A stretch of DNA of 20,426 nt from Nanobdellota archaeon (GTDB taxonomy: Archaea; Nanobdellota; Nanobdellia; SCGC-AAA011-G17; VGLX01), in contig JAUYDG010000084.1 of NCBI GenBank assembly GCA_030691925.1, forward strand, positions 1 through 20,426, read 5' to 3'. Below, piece after piece: positions 5,549-12,407 of the stretch; positions within the stretch are counted from its first letter, which is position 1, and every line of letters starts with the position of its first letter. The notes beneath the pieces were generated by a model that saw only the letters and a program-made list of their open reading frames with translations, made no database searches and was not told the origin of the DNA. The position numbers and the translations under genes are program-made.

Positions 5549-7758
5549 TCATTCTCGTAAATCTCGTCAACTATCCTTTTTATCTCTTCAGACTTTTTTG
5601 GGCCTAAATTCTCCACCCTCTGCAAATCATCATGCCCAGCATTAATCACGTTCTTAACAGACTTGAACTCTTTCAGCAAAGCCTTCGCAAGGCTAGGCCC
5701 TACGTTTGGCAAAGACTCAACGATAAACTCCTGCTGCTCCCTAGTCGTCAAAGGCTTCCTCTCAGTCCTTATTCCAATATCTTTCTTCTCAAACTCTTGC
5801 TCACGATTGGCGATAGCCTTCAGCAAGGAAGAGGTCTCCAAAAAATTCTTGGTGTACACGATAGGAACACCAAAATCTATGACAATAGAAGCGATCATAC
5901 CATTAATCGCATTCGGATGGACCTTCCTGACAGAATAAATATCCTCCTCACCTTCCACTATAAGCAAAGGCTTCTCAAAACTCTCCTTCAAAGCCTTGAC
6001 CTGCTGCAAGAGCCGCTTATCAATAAGAGAACTAACAAAATCCTGCTTGGTCTTAAACTCTACACCTACCCTATTGGAAAGAATGTAATCACCAACAGCC
6101 AAGCTCTGTATGCTAACATCCAAGCCCTGGTTGACAAGCTCTTTTATAATGCCAGAGCCTTTCTCCCGGAAATCAGCAAACACCTTCAGCTTGGTCTCAT
6201 TGGCAAAGCTCTTCAAAGTAGGCTGCTGCCTCACCTCAACAACCCTGTGGATATCATCCCTTAGCTTTGTAAGTATCTGATGCATCCTTTTCTCTTTATG
6301 ATGAGCGATCCAGCGATAAGCCTCATCGCGGGTATTCTTAGTCACAAGAACAACAACTCGCCCTTTTTCAGTCCGTGCAGTACGACCGCATCTTTGGATA
6401 GTCCTTATAGCTGAAGGAATAGGCTCATAAAAGATAACCATATCTACTTTAGGAATGTCCAAGCCTTCCTCACCTATAGATGTAGAGACAAGGACATTGT
6501 AAACCCCTTGAGAAAAATCCTCCAAAATCCTTATCTGCTCCTTCTGGCTTATCCCTGTACCACCTTTTTTCATCTGCCCAACGAACAAGACGCTACTAAC
6601 CCCAGAAAGCTTGTTAAGCTCTTCAACAAGCTTAGAGGCAGAATCACGATACTGGTTAAAAACTATCATCTTAGACTTAGCATTCTTGCTAAGCTCTTCT
6701 TGAACTATTTTTTTAAGCTCATTAAGCTTAGGATGCTCAACACCCCGCTCATAAAGACTTAAAATTTTCACATAAGCAGACTTGAAATTGAGATCCTTGA
6801 CTAAAGACTTAACAGCCTTAACCTTGGTCTTATCAGCACTAGCATACAAATCCTTCATATACCTACAAGCGGCAGAAATACCCTGCGTCTCAAAAAGCTC
6901 TAAAGCATGATGCACTTTTATAGCCTCAGCAACCAAAGAAAGGGCATGCCATAGCGTGAAATCCTTCTCCCCTCCAAAAACCCTTCTCTGCAAATCCTTC
7001 TGCACGCCAAGAATATCTTTCTTTGTCACGTAATTAACCGAAGCAACCAAGCCCAAATCCTTCACCTTTTGGAGCTTAGACTTGAAACAATCATCCAAAA
7101 ACTTTTTTGTCTCCTTAAACTCATCAGGCAAATCAATAAGGACATAGTCAATATCCATCTCCTGAACATAAGGCTTCACATCAGGATCATGCTCAGTCCT
7201 AACCTCTATGCTTTCTATAAATAGGTTCTTGCTAACCTCAGTTATCTTCTCCAAATCAGACCCGGGAGAGGCAGTCAACCCTATTATACGCGGAAACTTT
7301 CCACGCTTATGATACTGCTTGGCCAGGAAAACATAATCATAATCACCTACCGCCCTATGAGCCTCATCAAAAACCATCAGAGAAATATCTTCTATGACAA
7401 TTCTTCCATTAATAATATCGTTAACACAGCCTTGAGGCGTGGAAACAACAATCTTGGCGTTGCTCCACTGCTGCTCCCTCTTTTCAGGGCTTATCTCGCC
7501 GGTAAACAAAAAAATCTCAGAACTATCAACACTAGTGCAATCCTTAAACTCTTTACATATCTGATTAGCCAAAGGCTTAGTCGGCGTCAAAAAAAGAACC
7601 TTAGAGCTCGGGAATGTATTCAGGCGATGGACAGCAACAAGGATAGCAGTCTTGGTCTTGCCAAGGCCCGTAGGGAGTATGATCAAACAGTTATGCTTCA
7701 CACAGCTGTGAAGGATAGTCTCCTGGTACAACCTGGGCTGGAAACCTCTTATTTGCAT
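5545..7758 (-). CDS. hef: Hef-type fork helicase/XPF-family nuclease
   Basis: Hef acts on stalled or branched replication forks. The 737-aa protein has the full architecture. First comes an SF2 helicase: PTGLGKT (29-35), DEAH (131-134), GLTASPG, GEEGLDIPKVD and QRCGRTAR. An XPF-type nuclease domain follows (GDYILSNRVGVEF, IVEGEEDIY, IASIVIDFGVPIVYT). A tandem helix-hairpin-helix tail ends the protein (LPNVGPSLAKALL, VENLGPKKSEEI). The nuclease motif normally reads ERKxxxD; here it is E567-F568-K569...D573 (codons GAG TTT AAG at 6060-6052), so the arginine is phenylalanine. Whether it still cuts is unclear. The ATG at 7758 has no SD but lies 27 nt from a TATA box. It converges with the LigT-type gene. 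Confidence 0.92.
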   Translation of the reverse strand: MQIRGFQPRLYQETILHSCVKHNCLIILPTGLGKTKTAILVAVHRLNTFPSSKVLFLTPTKPLANQICKEFKDCTSVDSSEIFLFTGEISPEKREQQWSNAKIVVSTPQGCVNDIINGRIVIEDISLMVFDEAHRAVGDYDYVFLAKQYHKRGKFPRIIGLTASPGSDLEKITEVSKNLFIESIEVRTEHDPDVKPYVQEMDIDYVLIDLPDEFKETKKFLDDCFKSKLQKVKDLGLVASVNYVTKKDILGVQKDLQRRVFGGEKDFTLWHALSLVAEAIKVHHALELFETQGISAACRYMKDLYASADKTKVKAVKSLVKDLNFKSAYVKILSLYERGVEHPKLNELKKIVQEELSKNAKSKMIVFNQYRDSASKLVEELNKLSGVSSVLFVGQMKKGGTGISQKEQIRILEDFSQGVYNVLVSTSIGEEGLDIPKVDMVIFYEPIPSAIRTIQRCGRTARTEKGRVVVLVTKNTRDEAYRWIAHHKEKRMHQILTKLRDDIHRVVEVRQQPTLKSFANETKLKVFADFREKGSGIIKELVNQGLDVSIQSLAVGDYILSNRVGVEFKTKQDFVSSLIDKRLLQQVKALKESFEKPLLIVEGEEDIYSVRKVHPNAINGMIASIVIDFGVPIVYTKNFLETSSLLKAIANREQEFEKKDIGIRTERKPLTTREQQEFIVESLPNVGPSLAKALLKEFKSVKNVINAGHDDLQRVENLGPKKSEEIKRIVDEIYEND

Positions 7759-7781
7759 AGGCAGTAAGAATACATGGCTTG

Positions 7782-7789
7782 TTTATAAA
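7782..7789 (-). promoter_or_regulatory. TATA box of hef
   Basis: TTTATAAA, centred 27-28 nt from ATG 7758. It lies in the short gap after the 392-aa gene, so hef has its own promoter and a leaderless mRNA is likely. Confidence 0.55.
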
Positions 7790-7791
7790 AT

Positions 7792-8970
7792 TTAAGGTTT
7801 CAGGTCAATCTCAAACTTCTTAACATCGTTCTGGCCTGTGATTAAGTAGACAACATCATCTAAAGTGAAAGACTCCTTCATGCTACGAATACAGACAGAA
7901 CCTTCCTCATTCTTGGCGTTGTCAAAACGATCTACGCCTGTGACCCGGTAAGGATCAGCTAATAGGATAGCCTCGTCACCGCTGTTTTTCAGCCTAAACC
8001 AGTAGACATCCCTGCAAGAAGTGTCTAGGCATCCGGAAACAACAGGCACCATTGTGATAAGGAATTCCTTATCACCCAAGCAGCTGGCAGAATCAAACTT
8101 GGGCAAGACGCTTAGATTGAAATCTATATAGCCGCCCATGTCAAGCTTTATTTTGTTAGAAATCTTCTTAGTTGCGCTAGGATAGTGCCCTAAGGTGCTG
8201 CCTGGCTTGAGAGAATTCGAATTCACGAGCTCCAGAAAGAAAAAATCCCCTGAAGGGTCTTTTTCTAAACCAAAGGCATAGACCAGCTCTTCCTTACTGC
8301 TCCAGTAATAAGGATTCTCAATAAGCCTTACAAAACCCTCTTTCTTATCAAAACCTGTAGGCTTCCATACTAAAGATTGGGGATTGGCAAAAATCTTACT
8401 CCTGTAATTTTGCGTTTCAAATTCTAGGACTTCTTTATTTTTGTTGATAGCATAAAAAGTTACTGGATAACCACCACAACCAGGGTCATAGCTCCTCGAT
8501 TCAGACACAGCAAAATGTTTTATCTCCTGGGAATCGATTTGCAGCACCACATCATCTAAAGTGTAGGGGTTTATGGCATTAGTGGGAGCCTTCTCATATT
8601 TTACAATGTGCTGGGTATTCTCCTTGGGATTAAGCTTAGCATCAACGACATAAATCTTATCGCTGCAGTTAGCATCTATCAATGTAAGCTCAGGCAGGTA
8701 ATCATTAATCCCATTAATCGCATGGATTCCTAAATCCTTGAAACTCTTTAAGTTTTTTATCTCCTGAACATTGGAAGCTCCATGCAAAGAGCCGGATTCC
8801 TGGAAGATGGATATAGCAGCGCTTTTTTGATCTGAAACTGCCAAGAAAGACGTATAGTTGCCTTGGTAATAGAAATGAGTAATCCCTAAAGAGTTTATCC
8901 GTGCCGTAGCAGCCTGACTCTTAAAGTTACTTTCAAAAGAAGGTATCTCGGTAAGTTTTATTACAGCCAT
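7792..8970 (-). CDS. Unrecognised 392-aa beta-rich protein
   Basis: I do not recognise this family. The protein has no signal peptide, no membrane segment and no enzymatic motif I can name. Short hydrophobic strands alternate with polar loops throughout (FLAVSDQKSAAISIF, KIYVVDAKL, VTFYAINKNKEVLEF, LVYAFGLEKD, EFLITMVPVV), which suggests mostly beta structure, possibly a propeller. A motif recurs near the middle and the end: YTLDDVVLQI (136-145) followed by IKHFAV, and FTLDDVVYLI (368-377) followed by VKKFEI. Several cysteines (SCLGDKE, GCLDTSC) could pair if it is exported by an unusual route. The ATG at 8970 is the first after an in-frame stop; a TATA-like TATTTATATA near 9022 implies a leader of about 26 nt. 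It diverges from the first ACT-domain gene. Confidence 0.65.
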   Translation of the reverse strand: MAVIKLTEIPSFESNFKSQAATARINSLGITHFYYQGNYTSFLAVSDQKSAAISIFQESGSLHGASNVQEIKNLKSFKDLGIHAINGINDYLPELTLIDANCSDKIYVVDAKLNPKENTQHIVKYEKAPTNAINPYTLDDVVLQIDSQEIKHFAVSESRSYDPGCGGYPVTFYAINKNKEVLEFETQNYRSKIFANPQSLVWKPTGFDKKEGFVRLIENPYYWSSKEELVYAFGLEKDPSGDFFFLELVNSNSLKPGSTLGHYPSATKKISNKIKLDMGGYIDFNLSVLPKFDSASCLGDKEFLITMVPVVSGCLDTSCRDVYWFRLKNSGDEAILLADPYRVTGVDRFDNAKNEEGSVCIRSMKESFTLDDVVYLITGQNDVKKFEIDLKP

Positions 8971-9079
8971 TTTGTGCCCAATTATTAATCCCCAGTATTA
9001 AGGCTATTTTACATGCCTATATAAATATTATTCCTCCAATTAGATAAACTTTATAAACTTTGACAAATTTTCTGGGGTT
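8971..9079. promoter_or_regulatory. Divergent promoter region
   Basis: Between the 392-aa gene (minus) and ACT gene 1 (plus) are two AT-rich boxes. TATATAAATA (9018-9027) probably serves the minus-strand gene. TTTATAAA (9050-9057) has its centre 26-27 nt from ATG 9080 and serves ACT gene 1. CTTTGACA (9058-9065) directly follows this TATA box, a place where a bound repressor would block initiation. Confidence 0.5.
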
Positions 9080-9730
9080 ATGACAAATATTACACAAGGG
9101 GTGTGGAACATAATTTCACAAGACCCTTCTTTACAAAAAAATCTACAAAAAAACCTCATTAACATAAGGGCATTATCCAAATACATGATAAACAAACACA
9201 GCTTGAAAGCTTCTCTAGACTCAGTTATATCTGCTATCAGGAGATACCCAACAAGCAAAAACTTCAAGGAAAACATATCAGGGGTAAGAGAAATATTCCT
9301 TGATGCAGATGTGGCAACAAAAAACAACCTCGCATGCCTAACCCTAAGAAACCAGTCAGACATTCAGAAGTACCTTGCGGAGGTCACGAAGATAACCGAC
9401 TTCGAAAAAAGAGAAACGCTAAGGATGATAAAAGGAAAAAACAACCTAAAAATAATAACAGACATGAACAACGTGCAAAAAATAAAATCATTATTCCCCG
9501 AAGGAGTAGTCGAAGTGAAAGAGAATTTAAGTGAAATAAGAGTACTCACCCCCGATGTAAGGGCAGACAAAACAAAAGGCGTAGCAGCAAAATTATCCAA
9601 TGAACTATTGACCAATGAAATCAACATAAACGAGATCATATTCTGCGTACCAGAAATAATAATCTACGTAGAGCAGAAAGATTTGCTCAAGGCGCACGAA
9701 ACAATAATTCAACTCTGTAAAGGCAGATAA
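9080..9730 (+). CDS. ACT-domain regulator 1 of the PrkA locus
   Basis: This 216-aa protein belongs to an archaeal family with a helical, winged-helix-like N-terminus (residues 1-60, DPSLQKNLQKNLINIRALSKYM and VISAIRRY) followed by a C-terminal aspartokinase-like ACT region (KGVAAKLSNELL, NINEIIFCVPEIIIYVEQKDLLKA). ACT domains bind small ligands, often amino acids, so a ligand-responsive regulator is likely; DNA binding is inferred from the N-terminus. It is a paralogue of the gene at 17429-18082, and the two bracket the PrkA/YeaH/SpoVR genes. The start is leaderless: the ATG at 9080 lies 26-27 nt from the TATA box and has no SD. A TGACAAAT repeat straddles the start (9061 and 9081), which would suit autoregulation. 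A gap with its own promoter separates it from prkA1. Confidence 0.75.
   Translation: MTNITQGVWNIISQDPSLQKNLQKNLINIRALSKYMINKHSLKASLDSVISAIRRYPTSKNFKENISGVREIFLDADVATKNNLACLTLRNQSDIQKYLAEVTKITDFEKRETLRMIKGKNNLKIITDMNNVQKIKSLFPEGVVEVKENLSEIRVLTPDVRADKTKGVAAKLSNELLTNEININEIIFCVPEIIIYVEQKDLLKAHETIIQLCKGR
9349..9435 (+). repeat. Near-identical block 1, copy in ACT gene 1
   Basis: These 87 bases match 17704-17790 with only two differences (9370 and 9379, G versus A, both silent). The 56 bases 9380-9435 are identical. The flanking parts of the two genes differ strongly. Confidence 0.9.
9638..9672 (+). repeat. Identical block 2, copy in ACT gene 1
   Basis: 35 bases are identical to 17990-18024, encoding FCVPEIIIYV of the ACT core. 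The DNA on either side is diverged. Confidence 0.9.
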
Positions 9731-9741
9731 TTCTCAAATAA

Positions 9742-9770
9742 TTGTCAAAACTGTTTAGATTGTGTCAAAA
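9742..9770 (+). repeat. Two TGTCAAAA direct repeats, 20 bp apart
   Basis: Exact TGTCAAAA copies lie at 9743-9750 and 9763-9770, two helical turns apart, so a dimer could bind one face. A third similar site (GGTCAAAA, 9792-9799) overlaps the palindrome at 9781-9796. They stand upstream of the operon TATA box. Confidence 0.5.
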
Positions 9771-9780
9771 GTTATTCAGA

Positions 9781-9796
9781 TGACCAATTTTGGTCA
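9781..9796. promoter_or_regulatory. Perfect palindrome upstream of the PrkA operon
   Basis: TGACCAATTTTGGTCA has two 7-base arms around TT. It ends 5 bp before the TATA-like element at 9802, the usual place for an archaeal activator or for a repressor blocking TFB. The bound protein is unknown; the bracketing ACT-domain proteins are candidates. Confidence 0.6.
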
Positions 9797-9801
9797 AAAT
9801 A

Positions 9802-9808
9802 TTTATTA
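9802..9808 (+). promoter_or_regulatory. TATA box of the PrkA operon
   Basis: TTTATTA, centred 25 nt from the GTG at 9830. That predicts a transcript starting at the leader ORF and running through all the downstream genes. Confidence 0.5.
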
Positions 9809-9829
9809 GCCTGTACGTGACTTCTTACT

Positions 9830-9931
9830 GTGGCTAAGAAAATCGGGCCCAAATTCAAAACATATGAAAAAAAGAGGGAAAATATTTCTGAAAAGAATGG
9901 GTTCCATGTTACTTATTGCCAAAAATATTAG
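9830..9931 (+). CDS. Putative 33-aa leader peptide of prkA1
   Basis: A 33-codon ORF starts with GTG exactly where the TATA spacing predicts the transcript to begin, and ends with TAG at 9929-9931. The peptide begins MAKKIGPKFKTYEKK (GTG read as Met) and ends GFHVTYCQKY; it is short and basic. Its stop overlaps the prkA1 SD as TAGGAGG, so a ribosome finishing the leader sits on the prkA1 ribosome-binding site. This geometry suggests a leaderless upstream ORF that sets prkA1 translation. The reading frame and spacing are seen; translation and control are inferred. It fills most of the 210-bp gap before prkA1. Confidence 0.45.
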   Translation: MAKKIGPKFKTYEKKRENISEKNGFHVTYCQKY

Positions 9932-9936
9932 GAGGA
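9931..9936 (+). promoter_or_regulatory. SD of prkA1
   Basis: GGAGGA, 4 nt before ATG 9941. The first G is the last base of the leader-peptide stop codon. It confirms the prkA1 start. Confidence 0.75.
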
Positions 9937-9940
9937 TAAA

Positions 9941-12001
9941 ATGAACGAAAGTCCAAAAAATTTAGATCAGTACCTAGAAAACGTAAAAAGCGGAAAAACA
10001 AGGTTCGAAAACGCATTCCAGTCGGTATCGAGAATGATTCTAGGACAAGATGATACAACAGAAAAAGTAACAGTCAACGGAAAAACAACATACGACTTCA
10101 AAGTCTTCCGACAAGGAAAAAAGCATATCATAGGAATGTACGATGAAATAAACAGCATAGTATCCTACGTAAAAGACGCTTCTGAAGGAGGCTCTTCGAG
10201 AGAAATGGCATTTGTCCTAGTAGGAGAACCAGGAAACGGAAAAACATTCTTCGTAGATTACCTTTGCGCATTATACAGGGACTTCCTTTCACAAGAAGAA
10301 AATAAAAGGTACACGTTCAGGTTCAAAATCCCTCAAGAACTAAAAAGCTACGGAAAAATAAGGGAAATAGAATCACAAACATTCGAAGACCCGATGGTCC
10401 TGCTAATGAACCTATCCGAAACAAAAGGTGAAAACAAAGAATACTTCGCAAAACTTGGCTTCGACGACAAACAAATCGAAAAATTCTATGAAAACTATAG
10501 GCCATTAGGCGCATGCAGCGACTATATACTAAGAGACCTCAAAAACTTAACGGGCGGAGACGTCAAGAAAATAAAAGAACTAATAGAAGTTGTCCCAGTA
10601 CCGATAAGCGACGCGATGGGAACGGTCACAGGAAAATACCCGGCCAAAGACAAGATAACATCCTCAGCAGTAGACCTCCTAGGAGAAGAATCAATACAAA
10701 GGCTGCTCCACATAACAGACCCGGGCAACCCATACAAATTTGACATAAGAAGAGGAGCACTAGCAAGAGTAGCCGGAGGAGGAATCCACTTCAGCGACGA
10801 AATCTTCAGAAACAAAAAAGACTTGGTACAAGTCTACTTAGGAGTTATACAAAATAGGACAATCGAGATTGACGGATTCAAATGGCCTATCGACACGCTG
10901 ATCATAGCAACAAGCAACAGCACAGTATTCAACAAATTTCTAACAGAAGAAGAAGAAGCACCGATAGTGGACAGGTGCAGAATATGCTATGTAGGCCACA
11001 ACACCAGTTACAAACTACAACAAGAACTAACAAGATACGCGATAGGAGGCAGACTAAAAACAACACTCACCAAAAAAAACCTGCACGAAGACCCTAACCT
11101 GGGCTATGCGGCATCAATGGGGGTAGTCCTATCAAGACTACCAAGAACAGACAAGCTAACACCAATAGAAATGATGAAACTGGCAGCAGGAGAAACAGCA
11201 GGAGAAAAAAGCATCAAAACACTAGCAGAAGTCATAGACTCCCTAACATACGAAGCTGACGTAACAAAGAGATTCGGACAAAAAGGGCTAGGGCAGAGAA
11301 GCTTAGGAAGAGCGATACAAAAGCTCATGGAGACTTCTGAAACGAACGAAGGGCAATGCATGTTCGCAAAAGACATATTCAAAGCACTGGAACAAGTAGT
11401 CCTGGATTACGTACCAGACCAAACTGACCGAGAGAAGTATTTCAAAGACATAAAGATTGCAAAAGGACTGTATAGAGAAAGAATAATGACCGAAATCTTC
11501 AACGCATACATGGACGAGCCATATGCCATAAAGAAAGACGTGATAAATTATGTAAACATGATAATAGGAATAGATGCAGAAAACCTAGGACCAGATAGAG
11601 TATGGAAATACAAAGACCCGCAAACCAAAGAGCTCAAAGCAATAAAAATCGATGAAAAATTCATCAACAGCGTAGAAGAAAGACTAGGACTAAGAACAAG
11701 AGAACAAAAAGACACGTTCAGGACATCGATAAGAAAAATATATGGACAAAAAATCTCAATAGAACCTGAATATGACTTCATGGACAACCTGGAACTGGTA
11801 AAAGCCGTAACTGACGTCAAACTGAAATCAGACATAGCAGGAGCAGGAAGCCTCGTAGGAGCACTAGCAAACAGAACCAACGAGGAAAACCAGCAATTAT
11901 ATGATAGGATGGTAAAAACGATGCTGGGCAAGCTAGGATACTGCAAAACCTGCGCAGAAAAAACAGTCGAATACTTCTGCACACAAGAAGACGACACCTA
12001 A
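9941..12001 (+). CDS. prkA1: PrkA/YeaG-family AAA+ protein, paralogue 1
   Basis: This 686-aa protein is a full-length PrkA homologue (E. coli YeaG is about 644 aa). It has Walker A GEPGNGKT (95-102), the PrkA AAA+ core with Walker B GIHFSDE (D286, E287), RRGALARVAGG, LIIATSN, and VDRCRICYVG, the usual PrkA sensor region. The C-terminal PrkA domain ends in YDRMVKTMLGKLGYCKTC. PrkA was named a serine protein kinase; it has also been described as an AAA+ protease, so its activity in archaea is open. The family acts in stress, starvation and sporulation responses, usually with YeaH and SpoVR, as here. Compared with paralogue 2 it lacks the CPxH and CxxC cysteine motifs in the AAA+ insert, as YeaG does. 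It has a strong SD and follows the leader ORF; the next gene starts after 10 nt. Confidence 0.88.
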   Translation: MNESPKNLDQYLENVKSGKTRFENAFQSVSRMILGQDDTTEKVTVNGKTTYDFKVFRQGKKHIIGMYDEINSIVSYVKDASEGGSSREMAFVLVGEPGNGKTFFVDYLCALYRDFLSQEENKRYTFRFKIPQELKSYGKIREIESQTFEDPMVLLMNLSETKGENKEYFAKLGFDDKQIEKFYENYRPLGACSDYILRDLKNLTGGDVKKIKELIEVVPVPISDAMGTVTGKYPAKDKITSSAVDLLGEESIQRLLHITDPGNPYKFDIRRGALARVAGGGIHFSDEIFRNKKDLVQVYLGVIQNRTIEIDGFKWPIDTLIIATSNSTVFNKFLTEEEEAPIVDRCRICYVGHNTSYKLQQELTRYAIGGRLKTTLTKKNLHEDPNLGYAASMGVVLSRLPRTDKLTPIEMMKLAAGETAGEKSIKTLAEVIDSLTYEADVTKRFGQKGLGQRSLGRAIQKLMETSETNEGQCMFAKDIFKALEQVVLDYVPDQTDREKYFKDIKIAKGLYRERIMTEIFNAYMDEPYAIKKDVINYVNMIIGIDAENLGPDRVWKYKDPQTKELKAIKIDEKFINSVEERLGLRTREQKDTFRTSIRKIYGQKISIEPEYDFMDNLELVKAVTDVKLKSDIAGAGSLVGALANRTNEENQQLYDRMVKTMLGKLGYCKTCAEKTVEYFCTQEDDT

Positions 12002-12011
12002 AAGGTAAAAG

Positions 12012-12395
12012 ATGGTTAATAAAAAACTCTGGAAGCTGTACGAATCATTAAAAAAACAAGGCCTAACACCTGAAAAAGAAGAAAGAATACTACAAGAAAT
12101 CAACTTCAAAGGAAAACACCGAATACAAACATACCCTGCCTTGGAAGAGATACTCAACTCTAAAGACGTATACGGCTACTTGAAGAAGATACAACCATAC
12201 CTCCGGGGTAGCAAAAGCATATACTCTTTTAACGACCAAAAACTCTTCCAAAACCAACAACCAATCATAACACCTTACCACGCGATACAAACACTAGACG
12301 AACTATTAGAAAGAGACAAACTAAGAGAAAAAGACGGATTCCCCAAAAAAATAAAGCTTGGCAAGATAGTCAAACCAGCAAGAGGCAAAAAGTGA
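12012..12395 (+). CDS. Unknown 127-aa protein between prkA1 and yeaH
   Basis: I do not recognise this protein. It is hydrophilic and basic with no membrane segment. The first 60 residues look helical (KLWKLYESLKKQGLTPEKEERILQEI, YPALEEIL); a middle part follows (YLRGSKSIYSFNDQKLF, IITPYHAIQTLDELLE); the tail is strongly basic (KKIKLGKIVKPARGKK). The spacing (10 nt after prkA1, 12 nt before yeaH) makes it an operon member. The YeaH that follows lacks the N-terminal 70 or so residues seen in bacterial YeaH, so this could be a separated counterpart of that region or a dedicated adaptor; no clear similarity supports either idea. AAAGGT before the ATG is a weak SD. Confidence 0.75.
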   Translation: MVNKKLWKLYESLKKQGLTPEKEERILQEINFKGKHRIQTYPALEEILNSKDVYGYLKKIQPYLRGSKSIYSFNDQKLFQNQQPIITPYHAIQTLDELLERDKLREKDGFPKKIKLGKIVKPARGKK

Positions 12396-12407
12396 AAGGT
12401 TGTAGTA

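Noticed and set aside
5632..6264. A 210-codon plus-strand ORF opposite hef
   Set aside because: The minus strand here encodes the conserved nuclease and helix-hairpin-helix part of Hef. The plus-strand product has no recognisable motif and no promoter or SD.
9866..9896. Purine-rich stretch resembling the shared element at 432 and 3862
   Set aside because: It lacks the TTCCGGAA core and the TATA spacing, and it is explained as Lys/Glu codons of the leader ORF.
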